A DNA stretch of 64,000 nt from Streptosporangium sp. NBC_01755 (lineage in GTDB: Bacteria; Actinomycetota; Actinomycetes; Streptosporangiales; Streptosporangiaceae): the NCBI RefSeq assembly GCF_035917995.1, contig NZ_CP109131.1, positions 3,224,001 to 3,288,000 of the forward strand, given 5' to 3'. Made by a program: the position numbers and the translations under genes. How positions within the stretch are numbered: the first letter of the stretch is position 1; the number at the start of each line of letters is the position of its first letter. Shown in pieces: positions 56,658 through 64,000 of this stretch. The notes under the pieces were generated by a model. The model was not told the DNA's origin and did not search any database. It saw only the letters and a program-made list of their open reading frames with translations.

Positions 56658-57752
56658 TCAGCCGGCGGTTCCGCCGACCTTGGGGATGGCCGGGGCGTCG
56701 ATCACCCTGGCGATCCAGCGCTCGGGCTTGGAGATCTCACCCTGGGTGGGAAGGGTATCGGGCGAGGTCCAGACCTTGTTGAAACCGTCGATGCCCACCT
56801 GGCCGACGACCGTGCGGACGAAGGCCGACCCCTCGGCGTACTGCTTCATCTTGAGGTCGAGGCCGAGCAGTCTGCGGATGGTGCGGTCGAAGCGGGAACC
56901 ACCCTCACGGCGATGGTGGAACTTGGCCCGGATGTCGGCGACCGAGGGGACCACCGAGGGGCCGACCGCGTCCATGACGTAGTCGCCGTGCCCCTCGACC
57001 AGGGTCATCACCGCGGTGAGCCGGTCGAGGATCACCCTCTGCTCGGGCGTCTGGATCGCGTCGATCAGATTGCCCTCGCCGCCCCTGACGACGTCCGTGA
57101 ACGTGCCGGCGGCCGAGCGAAGCCGCTCCAGCAGGGTGGGCAGATCGATGTCGGAGGCCAGCAGGAAGTCCGTCGTCTGCGTCCTGACGTACTCGCGCAG
57201 CCAGTGGACGCCGGTGAACTGCACCCGGTGGGTCTCCTCGTGCAGGCAGACCCAGAGGCGGAAGTCACCCGGGTTGACGTTGAGCTCGTGCTCGGCGTGG
57301 ACGATGTTGGGCGCCACCAGGGTGAGGCGTCCCGTGGCCGCCTGGCCGGTCGGATCCGGCGGCAGGAACAGCTCGTACTGCCCAAGGACGCGAGAGGCGA
57401 GGAAGGCCAGCACCGCACCCACCTCGACACCGGTGATGCGCGAGCCCACCGCGCCCACGATCGCCGGCGTCTGGATCCCGCGGGCGGCCATCCGCTCGGT
57501 GAGCGGCTCCAGCACCACCCGGAACCCATCGACGTTGGCCTTGATCCAGCCGGGCCTGTCGACGACGGTCGCGGGCTGCGGCGCGGTCTCGGTGTCGATT
57601 CGGGTGAACTCTCGGACGTGCCCTTCGGCCTCGCGCGAGAGCCGCCGCAAATCAGCGACGGCCTGCCGGGCCTCCTCTCGGCTCACTTGCGGCCCGGGGC
57701 GCACCAGGCGCGTTCCGGTCGCTACGGCAAGATCCCAGTCGATCACCTGCAT
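56658..57752 (-). CDS. zinc-dependent metalloprotease-like protein (DUF2342)
   Basis: A 364-aa cytosolic protein annotated in the family as F420-biosynthesis-associated or zinc-dependent metalloprotease. The metal motif HEETH is in [15 protein letters not shown], with a downstream Glu in [13 protein letters not shown] likely to be the third ligand. The start [19 protein letters not shown] is characteristic. It lies between dacB and tilS, its conserved position in actinobacteria. Substrates are not known. ATG 57752 (MQVIDWD) is preferred over an ATG three codons earlier. Confidence 0.92.
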   Translation of the reverse strand: MQVIDWDLAVATGTRLVRPGPQVSREEARQAVADLRRLSREAEGHVREFTRIDTETAPQPATVVDRPGWIKANVDGFRVVLEPLTERMAARGIQTPAIVGAVGSRITGVEVGAVLAFLASRVLGQYELFLPPDPTGQAATGRLTLVAPNIVHAEHELNVNPGDFRLWVCLHEETHRVQFTGVHWLREYVRTQTTDFLLASDIDLPTLLERLRSAAGTFTDVVRGGEGNLIDAIQTPEQRVILDRLTAVMTLVEGHGDYVMDAVGPSVVPSVADIRAKFHHRREGGSRFDRTIRRLLGLDLKMKQYAEGSAFVRTVVGQVGIDGFNKVWTSPDTLPTQGEISKPERWIARVIDAPAIPKVGGTAG

Positions 57753-57803
57753 ACCGTCCACCGTACGTGCTCCCTTCCCGGGCCGCGCACCCGGAACCCA
57801 TGA

Positions 57804-59186
57804 TCAACTAGCGGCCACCACCGCGGCGAGCCTGTCGAGGGCCGCCTCCGCCTTGCCCCAGCCGGGTGGGACTTCGTCCGCCATGAAGGCGAAGGTCAGC
57901 AGGCGCCCGCCACGCGTGGTGGCCATACCCGCCAGCGTGTTGACCCCGTCCAGGGTGCCCGTCTTTGCGCGGACGAGCCCGTGGGCGGAGCGGATCTTGT
58001 CGAACCTGTGCCCGAGGGTGCCGCTGAAGCCGGCGACCGGCATGCCGCTGGCGATCGGGTTCAGGCCGGGGTTGGCCGGGGAGGCCGCCACCGCGACCAG
58101 GTGGGCCAGGGCCTGGGGGGTGATGCGGTTTCTGGGTGACAACCCACTGCCGTCGAAGACCAGCACGCCCTTCTCCGCGCCGAGCCTGGCCAGCACCTTG
58201 CCGACGGCCGCGGCGCCGCCGTCGAAGGAGGCGGGCTCACCCTCCTTGATCGCCACGTGCCTGGCCAGCGCCTCGGAGAGGTCGTTGTCGCTGAGCGTGA
58301 GTGCCCGCTCGGCCAGGGCGTAGACCGGCGCGGATTCGACCCGGGCGATCTCCTTGGCACCGGCCGGCGCCTTGGACCGCTTGGCGGACTTGGAAACCGT
58401 GACGCCGTACTTCGACAGCAGCGACACGAACGCGGCGTGCGCCGCACGGGAGGGGTCGGAGGCTCTCTGGCCGCCGCGGGAGATCCTGCCCTCGTCGACC
58501 ATGAGCGCCGTGACGGGGGCGACGCTGCCCTCGGGTACGTAGCCGGGCTTCCACGACACCGCGGTGCGCGGCCCCATATAGAGGGAGTCGTCGTAGGCCA
58601 CCGTCACCTTGGACGTCCCCGCCGCCGCCAGCGCCCTGGCGGTGCGCGAGGCGAGGGTGGCGAGAGATGCGGGCTTGGGATAGACCTGGCTCGCCGCCGT
58701 CCTCGGACTCGCCAGGGTGGGGTCACCGCCGCCGACGAGGATGATCGAGCCTGGCGCGGAGCCCCGCACCACCCGGGTGCTGAGCCTGGCGTCGGGCCCC
58801 AGCGAGGCCAGCGACGCGACAGCGGTGACGACCTTGGTGGTGGAGGCGGGGGTGATGCCCTTGGTCCCGTGGCTGCCGAACAGCACGGCGCCCGTCTCGG
58901 CGTCGATGACCGTGGCCCCGACATTTCCCCCCAAGGCGGGGTCACCCAACGCTTCGGTTAACCGCCCTGCCAAAGTACCCTTGGCGGGGAGAGGTCCGTT
59001 CCCCCCAGCGGCCAGCACCGGACCCGCGGTGATGACCGGGACGGGGGGCGGCGCCGCTGACATGGCACGCTCGGCGGATTCACCTTTGACCAGCACATCA
59101 CTGGTGAGCAGGTGTGCCCCGGCCGCGACGACGAAAATCTGCAGCAGGAAGAGAGTGACCAAGGCCACCCACTGCTCACGCCGCAT
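57804..59186 (-). CDS. dacB: D-alanyl-D-alanine carboxypeptidase/endopeptidase (PBP4 type)
   Basis: A 460-aa exported S13 peptidase. One N-terminal signal/anchor helix (WVALVTLFLLQIFVVAAGAH) is followed by the penicillin-binding core: SxxK in PASTTKVV, SxN in TLSDNDLSEAL and KTG in RAKTGTLDGVN. It trims or cleaves peptidoglycan cross-links and would be inhibited by beta-lactams. It heads the dacB-metalloprotease-tilS-hpt series and is divergent from ppa. Confidence 0.95.
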   Translation of the reverse strand: MRREQWVALVTLFLLQIFVVAAGAHLLTSDVLVKGESAERAMSAAPPPVPVITAGPVLAAGGNGPLPAKGTLAGRLTEALGDPALGGNVGATVIDAETGAVLFGSHGTKGITPASTTKVVTAVASLASLGPDARLSTRVVRGSAPGSIILVGGGDPTLASPRTAASQVYPKPASLATLASRTARALAAAGTSKVTVAYDDSLYMGPRTAVSWKPGYVPEGSVAPVTALMVDEGRISRGGQRASDPSRAAHAAFVSLLSKYGVTVSKSAKRSKAPAGAKEIARVESAPVYALAERALTLSDNDLSEALARHVAIKEGEPASFDGGAAAVGKVLARLGAEKGVLVFDGSGLSPRNRITPQALAHLVAVAASPANPGLNPIASGMPVAGFSGTLGHRFDKIRSAHGLVRAKTGTLDGVNTLAGMATTRGGRLLTFAFMADEVPPGWGKAEAALDRLAAVVAAS

Positions 59187-59290
59187 GATCTCGTCGACCT
59201 TTCATCATCGTATCCATCAGGCATAAAGCGCCTACGAGACATTAACGCCCAGCCGGGGGTGCCCGGGGGGCCTTGAGTGGAGGAACCGCG

Positions 59291-59788
59291 GTGGAGTTCG
59301 ACGTTCTCGTTGAGATTCCCAAAGGGCAACGGAACAAGTACGAGGTGGACCACGAGTCAGGCCGCATCAGGCTCGACCGGATGCTCTTCACCTCCACGCA
59401 GTACCCCGCCGACTACGGCTTCATCGAAAACACCCTCGGCGAGGACGGTGACCCGCTCGACGCCCTGGTGCTGCTCCAGGAGCCGACCTTCCCCGGCTGC
59501 CTGATCAAGTGCCGGGCGGTCGGCATGTTCCGCATGACCGACGAGAAGGGCGGCGACGACAAGGTCTTGTGCGTCCCCGCCACCGACCCCCGGATGGAGC
59601 ACATCCGCGACATCCATCACGTGCCGGAGTTCGACCGCCTGGAGATCCAGCACTTCTTCGAGGTCTACAAGGAGCTGGAGCCCGGCAAGTCGGTCGAGGG
59701 CGCCAACTGGGTCGGCAGGGTGGAGGCCGAGGAGGAGATCGTCCGTTCCATCAAGCGCGCCCAGGACGAGGACCCCGGCAAGCACTGA
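59291..59788 (+). CDS. ppa: inorganic pyrophosphatase
   Basis: A 165-aa family I enzyme. Active-site landmarks are [38 protein letters not shown] (the D-G-D-P-L-D metal site) and a C-terminal Lys-rich tail. GTG 59291 follows GGAGGAACC with good spacing; the frame open from 59273 adds no family residues. It hydrolyses PPi from biosynthesis. Its stop codon lies within a 22-bp perfect hairpin. Confidence 0.97.
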   Translation: MEFDVLVEIPKGQRNKYEVDHESGRIRLDRMLFTSTQYPADYGFIENTLGEDGDPLDALVLLQEPTFPGCLIKCRAVGMFRMTDEKGGDDKVLCVPATDPRMEHIRDIHHVPEFDRLEIQHFFEVYKELEPGKSVEGANWVGRVEAEEEIVRSIKRAQDEDPGKH

Positions 59789-59821
59789 GCCGTCACGGGT
59801 GACGGCTCAGTGCTTGCCGGG
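59774..59821 (+). terminator. 22-bp perfect hairpin spanning the ppa stop codon
   Basis: The arm CCCGGCAAGCACTGAGCCGT (start 59774, 22 bp to 59795) is perfectly mirrored at 59800-59821 around a 4-nt loop CGGG. The left arm includes the last four codons and the stop of ppa. Confidence 0.85.
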
Positions 59822-59852
59822 CCGTCACCACCGGACAGGCCGGTCTTCCGCC

Positions 59853-59976
59853 CGTCACACGGGATGGCTCAACACCCTTGAGCCACCACGCGGGACGGGT
59901 CGGTCCTTTCACGCCGTCACACGGGATGGCTCAACACCCTTGAGCCACCACGCGGGACGGGTCGGTCCTTTCACGC
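59853..59976. repeat. two tandem 62-bp units between convergent genes
   Basis: Copies at 59853-59914 and 59915-59976 are identical as far as read. Each carries the small hairpin GGCTCAA/TTGAGCC. The start of a third copy merges into the 3' end of the NlpC/P60 gene. They may act as serial terminators between ppa and that gene. Confidence 0.88.
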
Positions 59977-59978
59977 CG

Positions 59979-61268
59979 TCACGTGGGACGGGTCGCGCCG
60001 ATGAGGTCGCTGCGCCACATCGGCGCGACCCGGACCACGTCCCCCGTCTGCGGGGCGTGCACCATCAGCCCCCGGCCGACGTAGATCCCCACATGGTGGA
60101 TGTCGCCGGGATTCCCCGTGGCCTGGCCGTAGAAGAGCAGGTCGCCCCGGCGGAGCTCGCTGAGCCGCACGTGCGGGCCCGAGGTCCACTGGGTGCCGGT
60201 CCAGTGGTCCATGACGATCCCGACCCTCTCCCAGGCCCGCATGGTCAGCCCCGAGCAGTCGTAGGCGGCCGGCCCGTCTGCCGCCCACACGTACGGCTTG
60301 TCGAGCTGGGTGAGCGCCCAGTCGGCGGCGATGTCGCCCCTGGCCGACTCGGCGGTCATGTTGAGCGCCCAGCGCGACGCGGGCTCCCCTGAGGCCACCC
60401 CCATCCGGGCCGCCTCGCGGCGCATCGCGGCCGCCTGGAACCGGGCCCGCTCGGCGTTCTCCCTGGCGATCCTGGCCTGCTCCAGAGCCACCTCGCGCTC
60501 CCTGGCGAGCTTCTCGGCCGTGCTCCGTGCCTCGTCGGCCAGCTTCTCCAGCCGCGCCTGCTCCTCCTCGATCCGCCGAGTCTCGTCGACCTGCCTGGCG
60601 ACGGCCTCCTCCGCGGCCTGCTTCGCCTCCTCGGCCTCCGCCTGTGCCTCCCGCTGCTTGGCGTACGCGTCATCCGCCTGCGCCTGGAGGATGGCGAGCA
60701 CCTCCTGGGACTCCCGCAGCTGCTTGAGCGTCTCCGCCTGCCCCCCGCCCATATGGGCCAGAATGCTGGCCCTGCGCAGGTAGCCGTCGTCCGCGGGTCC
60801 CCCGTTGCCGGTCATCATGGCCATCATGGGCTGGGCGATGTCCAGCCCGCCGTAGCTCCGGACCGTGATCGCGGCCACCGCCTCACGCGCCTTGCCGACC
60901 TGGAAGCCGGCGATCTTCGCCCGCTCGGCCGCCTGCCCGGAGAACTCCTTGGCGCGAGCCGTCCTGACCAGCTCACCGTTGTACGCCTCGACGAGCCTCT
61001 CCGCGTCGGCGACGAGCTCCTCCAGCCTGGCCCGTGCCTCGGCGACCAGGACCGTGGTCGCGCCGAGCCTCTCACCACGCTCGCGGGCCATGGCCCTCGC
61101 CTCGGCGACCTCCTCGGCCGACGGGCCCGACACGCCGCCAGGCGCGGCGTCGTCGGCCGGCCCCGACCGGCCGGGCACGGCGCCGGCGGGGAGCCCCTGA
61201 CCGGCGATCAGGCAGCAGGCCAGGCCCGCCACCGCGGCGGCATGACGGCGCCGTCTGACTGAATGCAT
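59979..61268 (-). CDS. NlpC/P60 peptidoglycan hydrolase with coiled coil
   Basis: A 429-aa secreted protein. The signal peptide (HAAAVAGLACCLIAGQGLPAG) is followed by a long coiled coil (residues 50-300, rich in EARA/EEAK) and a C-terminal NlpC/P60 domain with catalytic Cys338 in YDCSGL, His in HHVGIYVG and VHAPQTG. It is the same architecture as the hydrolase at 31105, but I find no c-di-AMP riboswitch upstream. Expected to cleave stem peptides in growth or division (RipA-like). Confidence 0.92.
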   Translation of the reverse strand: MHSVRRRRHAAAVAGLACCLIAGQGLPAGAVPGRSGPADDAAPGGVSGPSAEEVAEARAMARERGERLGATTVLVAEARARLEELVADAERLVEAYNGELVRTARAKEFSGQAAERAKIAGFQVGKAREAVAAITVRSYGGLDIAQPMMAMMTGNGGPADDGYLRRASILAHMGGGQAETLKQLRESQEVLAILQAQADDAYAKQREAQAEAEEAKQAAEEAVARQVDETRRIEEEQARLEKLADEARSTAEKLAREREVALEQARIARENAERARFQAAAMRREAARMGVASGEPASRWALNMTAESARGDIAADWALTQLDKPYVWAADGPAAYDCSGLTMRAWERVGIVMDHWTGTQWTSGPHVRLSELRRGDLLFYGQATGNPGDIHHVGIYVGRGLMVHAPQTGDVVRVAPMWRSDLIGATRPT

Positions 61269-61486
61269 GCGTCTCCCCCCGGAGTCCCCCGTGAAACACC
61301 GCTTGCCGCGGTCTCACCGCAGAACGCGGCGCGTCGCCGCCTGCCAGGCGGCCTATCTCAACATTCCCATTCGTCACTCTACGCACACATGACACTCACG
61401 CCACGTAGTCATCGCCCGCCACAATACCGCCGCTCGCGAAGGGCTCGGCCCCTACCGTCGACGGGATACCGAAAGCGTCTCGGCGC

Positions 61487-63358
61487 TCAGGCGGCCGGCG
61501 TCCCGTCACCGCCTGGAGGCCGCCGCTCGGCGAGGGGCGCGACCGGCCCTTCGGAGGAGGCGGACGGCCCGGAGAACGCGGGAGAGCCGGGCGTTGGGGG
61601 TGGGGCGGTGTTCGATCCGGTGAAAGCCGGTCGGGAAGTGTCCGGGGACCACCCCTGACCGGGCCTCGGATGGCTGGGCATCAGATGGCTGAGGTTTCTC
61701 CGCGGCCCGGGGTACGGAGGCCTCAGGTCTCCCCGCGACGGCCTGGAACCGGTGGACGGAATCCGCGGGTCGGCAAGCGACGGCCGAGGATTCGCCCGCG
61801 GGGGGCTCGGGTCGCCTTGCGGGGGCCGGGGGTTCGCTCGGGGTGGCCTGTGCTCTTCTCTCGGAGGCCTCTGACTCCCCCGCCAGGGCGTCGGGATCGC
61901 CTGCGGAGTGCCCGGGTCCGCCGATCGGTGTGTGCCACGGCAGGGGCGGAAGGACCGCTGTCCGTGGTGGTCGCGGTGCGGAGGGTGCCGGTCCGGCGCG
62001 CCGGCCCCCGGCAGCACCGGCAGGGGCGGACTCTCCGCGGGAACAGCCGGCCTGCCGGCCGGTCCACGCCCCGAAGGTCCGTTGCCCGGCGGTAGGGGCG
62101 GGGTCTCCGCCGGGTGACCGGTCGGGCCCGGCACCGGCATCCGCCGGTCGATCACGGAGCCGGGTCCGGTGACGCTGACCGGCTCCGTCGACCCGAGCGA
62201 ACCGATCCGCCCGACGGGCTCCGGCGTCGGCGGCAGGTCCCCCCGTCGAGGCTCCCCCGACCGACCGAGTTCCCCCAACCGACCAGGCTCCCCCGACCGA
62301 CCAGGCTCCTCCAGCCGACCAGGCTCCTCCAGCCGACCAGGCTCCTCTGATCTCCGGTGCTCATCCGGCCTCTGGGCGACCGGGGGCTCCGCCGCCGTCG
62401 AGAACACCTCCGAGGCGACACCGGGACCCGCCCCTTCGGGGACGAGCGTGGTCTGGGTGAGGAACAGAACGAGCGCCGCCGCCGCGGCGACCGCGGCCGC
62501 CGTACCGGCCGCCGTACCGGCCGTCGCGTAGGGCCGGCGCCGACCTCCGCGAGCCGTACCGGCGGGGAACCCGGCACTGTCGAGAGGGCCGGCCCGGTGG
62601 GCGACTTCATGCCGGTAGGGGATCCGCTCGGGGTCGGTGAAGCAGCCCATCACCCGCGCGCGCAGCGTCGGCGGCAGCGTGGCCTCCGGGAGCAGGTCGA
62701 AGACCTTGGCCGCGGAGACCTGCCTGACCCGGTGCGGAGCGCAGGTGTCGCACCGGGTCACGTGGCGGATCATCCGCTCGCGCGTCTGTGCGGTGAGCTC
62801 GCCGGTGAAGCCGGCCAGCATGCGGGCTCGGCTCGCGCAGTCGTGGGGCCCCTTGCGGACGAGGACCTCCACGGTGACGACGTCGCGCAGGTGCTCTCTC
62901 GCCGATTCGTACAGCGCGCCCGCGACCTTGGTGGTGACGCCCAGGACCGCGGCGAGGTCGACGGGCCCGAACCCGTGTCGGCAGCTCAGGTCGAGGACCT
63001 CCCGGTCCTCGGGCGACAGGCTCCGGGTGGCGTTCCACGCCATCACCCGCAGGTCCACCTCGCCGGTGACCACCGGGACGGCGACCTGCGGGTCGAACTC
63101 CCCGGCGAGACGGCGCCGTACGCACTCCCCCCGAGCGAGTGCGTACAGCCACGCCTCCAGCCGACGGGAGTCGGCGAGCGCGTGAACATGGGCCTCGGCG
63201 GCGGCGAAGGTGTCAAGGAGCGCCAGTTCCGCGCCCGCCGGGACGCCGAGCATTGAATGGCAGTATCGGTAGACGCTTTCCGCGTACGAGTCGTAGAGGC
63301 CGGAAAGAGCCGCAGGTTCCCTCGCGCGCAGCGCTTCGACCAGGACACCGTCAGTCAT
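61487..63358 (-). CDS. sigma-70-like protein fused to zinc-finger, membrane helix and Pro-rich tail
   Basis: A 623-aa protein. Residues 10-80 read as sigma region 2 (LYDSYAESVYRYCHSMLGV). Residues 110-160 read as region 4 (SLSPEDREVLDLSCRHGFGP, LAAVLGVTTKVAGALYESA). H199, C203 and C206 in IRHVTRCDTCAPHR form the HxxxCxxC of anti-sigma zinc fingers. One transmembrane helix (about 281-304) follows. The remaining 300 residues are an extracytoplasmic Pro/Arg-rich tail with repeats of LEEPGR coded by 18-bp DNA repeats (62275-62345). This suggests a membrane-tethered sigma with built-in anti-sigma part. Whether it binds RNA polymerase is unknown. Confidence 0.82.
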   Translation of the reverse strand: MTDGVLVEALRAREPAALSGLYDSYAESVYRYCHSMLGVPAGAELALLDTFAAAEAHVHALADSRRLEAWLYALARGECVRRRLAGEFDPQVAVPVVTGEVDLRVMAWNATRSLSPEDREVLDLSCRHGFGPVDLAAVLGVTTKVAGALYESAREHLRDVVTVEVLVRKGPHDCASRARMLAGFTGELTAQTRERMIRHVTRCDTCAPHRVRQVSAAKVFDLLPEATLPPTLRARVMGCFTDPERIPYRHEVAHRAGPLDSAGFPAGTARGGRRRPYATAGTAAGTAAAVAAAAALVLFLTQTTLVPEGAGPGVASEVFSTAAEPPVAQRPDEHRRSEEPGRLEEPGRLEEPGRSGEPGRLGELGRSGEPRRGDLPPTPEPVGRIGSLGSTEPVSVTGPGSVIDRRMPVPGPTGHPAETPPLPPGNGPSGRGPAGRPAVPAESPPLPVLPGAGAPDRHPPHRDHHGQRSFRPCRGTHRSADPGTPQAIPTPWRGSQRPPREEHRPPRANPRPPQGDPSPPRANPRPSLADPRIPSTGSRPSRGDLRPPYPGPRRNLSHLMPSHPRPGQGWSPDTSRPAFTGSNTAPPPTPGSPAFSGPSASSEGPVAPLAERRPPGGDGTPAA

Positions 63359-63542
63359 GTGACCGAAGGTAAGCGCTTGGCGACCATAAGTTCCAGCCTT
63401 TTCTCCATGGTGACAGCAACTGTCTCCACAGAGTCAATCAATCCTGTAAACAGCCCCTCGCGATCCGTAATCATAAATGCTAAAGAATGGCTATTTAGTC
63501 GAATTAATTGCGCTTACCGGTATGTCGGGGAAAGGGTCCCGA

Positions 63543-64000
63543 TCACGGGCGGACGACGCTCGCGAGCGGGGCCTGCCTGCCCCGGTCCTTGGCGAACGGG
63601 GGCATCCTCGGCTTGACCGTGTGCAGAGGCAGGGCGCCACCGAGGGCGAGCTGCTCGAAGGGGCGGCTGCTCGACCCCCAGGTGCGCGCGGTCACCTCGG
63701 CGGAGGCGATGTCACGGGTGTTCTGGACGCTCTTGATCTGCAGGATGAACCGGCGGTTCTCGCCCGCCTGGATGTTGTCCACAAACGTGCTCCCACCGCC
63801 GAGCAGCTTGCCCCGCTTGTCGCGCAGGAGCGCGGTGACGGCCAGGCTCCGGGTCGGCATCACGTACGGGGTGCCGACGTAGCCGGTGACGAGATAGTTG
63901 CCGTCGGCGGTGCGGTCGGTCAGCACACCGCGGACCGGGAAGGGCTGGAAGGCCGAGACGATCCGGCCGGCCAGGTGCCAGCGTGCCGGGCGGTACGCGA
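63543..64000 (-). CDS. hypothetical protein, N-terminus outside the window
   Basis: The frame is open to the right edge and reads ARWHLAGRIVSAFQPFPVRG, then DGNYLVTGYVGTPYVMPTR, LLGGGSTFVDNIQAGENRRF and AEVTARTWG, ending at 63543. The pattern (external loop, then a beta sandwich with a G-x-G-x-x-F-V-D-N turn) resembles FxLYD-type domains of secreted or membrane actinomycete proteins. The missing N-terminus may carry the membrane anchor. An AT-rich 184-bp gap separates it from the sigma-fusion start. Confidence 0.6.
   Translation of the reverse strand, partial: AYRPARWHLAGRIVSAFQPFPVRGVLTDRTADGNYLVTGYVGTPYVMPTRSLAVTALLRDKRGKLLGGGSTFVDNIQAGENRRFILQIKSVQNTRDIASAEVTARTWGSSSRPFEQLALGGALPLHTVKPRMPPFAKDRGRQAPLASVVRP

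Noticed and set aside
61269-61480. Possible c-di-AMP riboswitch before the second NlpC/P60 gene
   Set aside because: None of the ydaO landmark sequences are present on the coding strand.

Overview
The window is GC-rich chromosomal DNA from an actinomycete. Gene content and order (dacB - zinc metalloprotease - tilS - hpt - ftsH - folE / folP - folB - folK - DUF3180; DUF2520 - panC - nadB/nadC - coaX - lysS; lsr2 - clpC; radA - disA - mutY) are those of a filamentous Actinobacterium. Protein similarity suggests the Streptosporangiales (Streptosporangium/Nonomuraea-like), but the sequence alone does not fix the genus. No rRNA, tRNA or CRISPR array was recognised.

Layout. 1-4500: a DivIVA-like coiled-coil protein, a gamma-carbonic-anhydrase-like protein, a 459-aa protein of unknown function and a 53-aa protein. 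4500-9030: csoR, a GT4 glycosyltransferase and a partner gene in one operon, then a membrane Fe-S oxidoreductase resembling mycobacterial EtfD. 9190-12500: a TetR/sugar-isomerase pair, a methyltransferase, and a merR-trx pair behind a textbook MerR promoter. 12590-16940: radA, disA (c-di-AMP synthase), a membrane protein and mutY. 17000-21480: a small accessory island with an intact IS630-family element between TA dinucleotides, remnants of the gene it hit, a partly frameshifted minus-strand gene set, and a divergent GntR/UTRA regulator with two operator-like palindromes. 21510-23750: a type III PLP decarboxylase facing an EboE-like TIM-barrel protein.

24250-32600: clpC (ClgR-like site upstream), lsr2, small membrane proteins, an RDD membrane protein with a long Tyr/Gly/Gln-rich tail, an ArgA-type acetyltransferase, and an NlpC/P60 hydrolase controlled by a ydaO-type c-di-AMP riboswitch. 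Together with disA this places both synthesis and sensing of c-di-AMP in the window. 32600-33520 is decayed: a frameshifted TetR remnant and tandem repeats. 33520-40840: lysS, coaX, a NadB-NadC fusion, panC and a DUF2520 protein (lysyl-tRNA, CoA and NAD supply). 41190-48800: a MidA/NDUFAF7-type methyltransferase, a P450, TerC, a SAM-IV riboswitch before a class V aminotransferase, an orphan NuoD and an acyltransferase. 48940-59190: folate genes with 4-nt overlaps, ftsH, hpt, tilS, a metalloprotease and dacB. 59290-64000: ppa, a second NlpC/P60 hydrolase, a membrane-spanning sigma-factor fusion and a gene running off the right edge.

Many intergenic gaps carry perfect hairpins or recent tandem duplications (10804, 33184, 39640, 40952, 48827, 56493, 59853), some of which copy the 3' ends of neighbouring genes.
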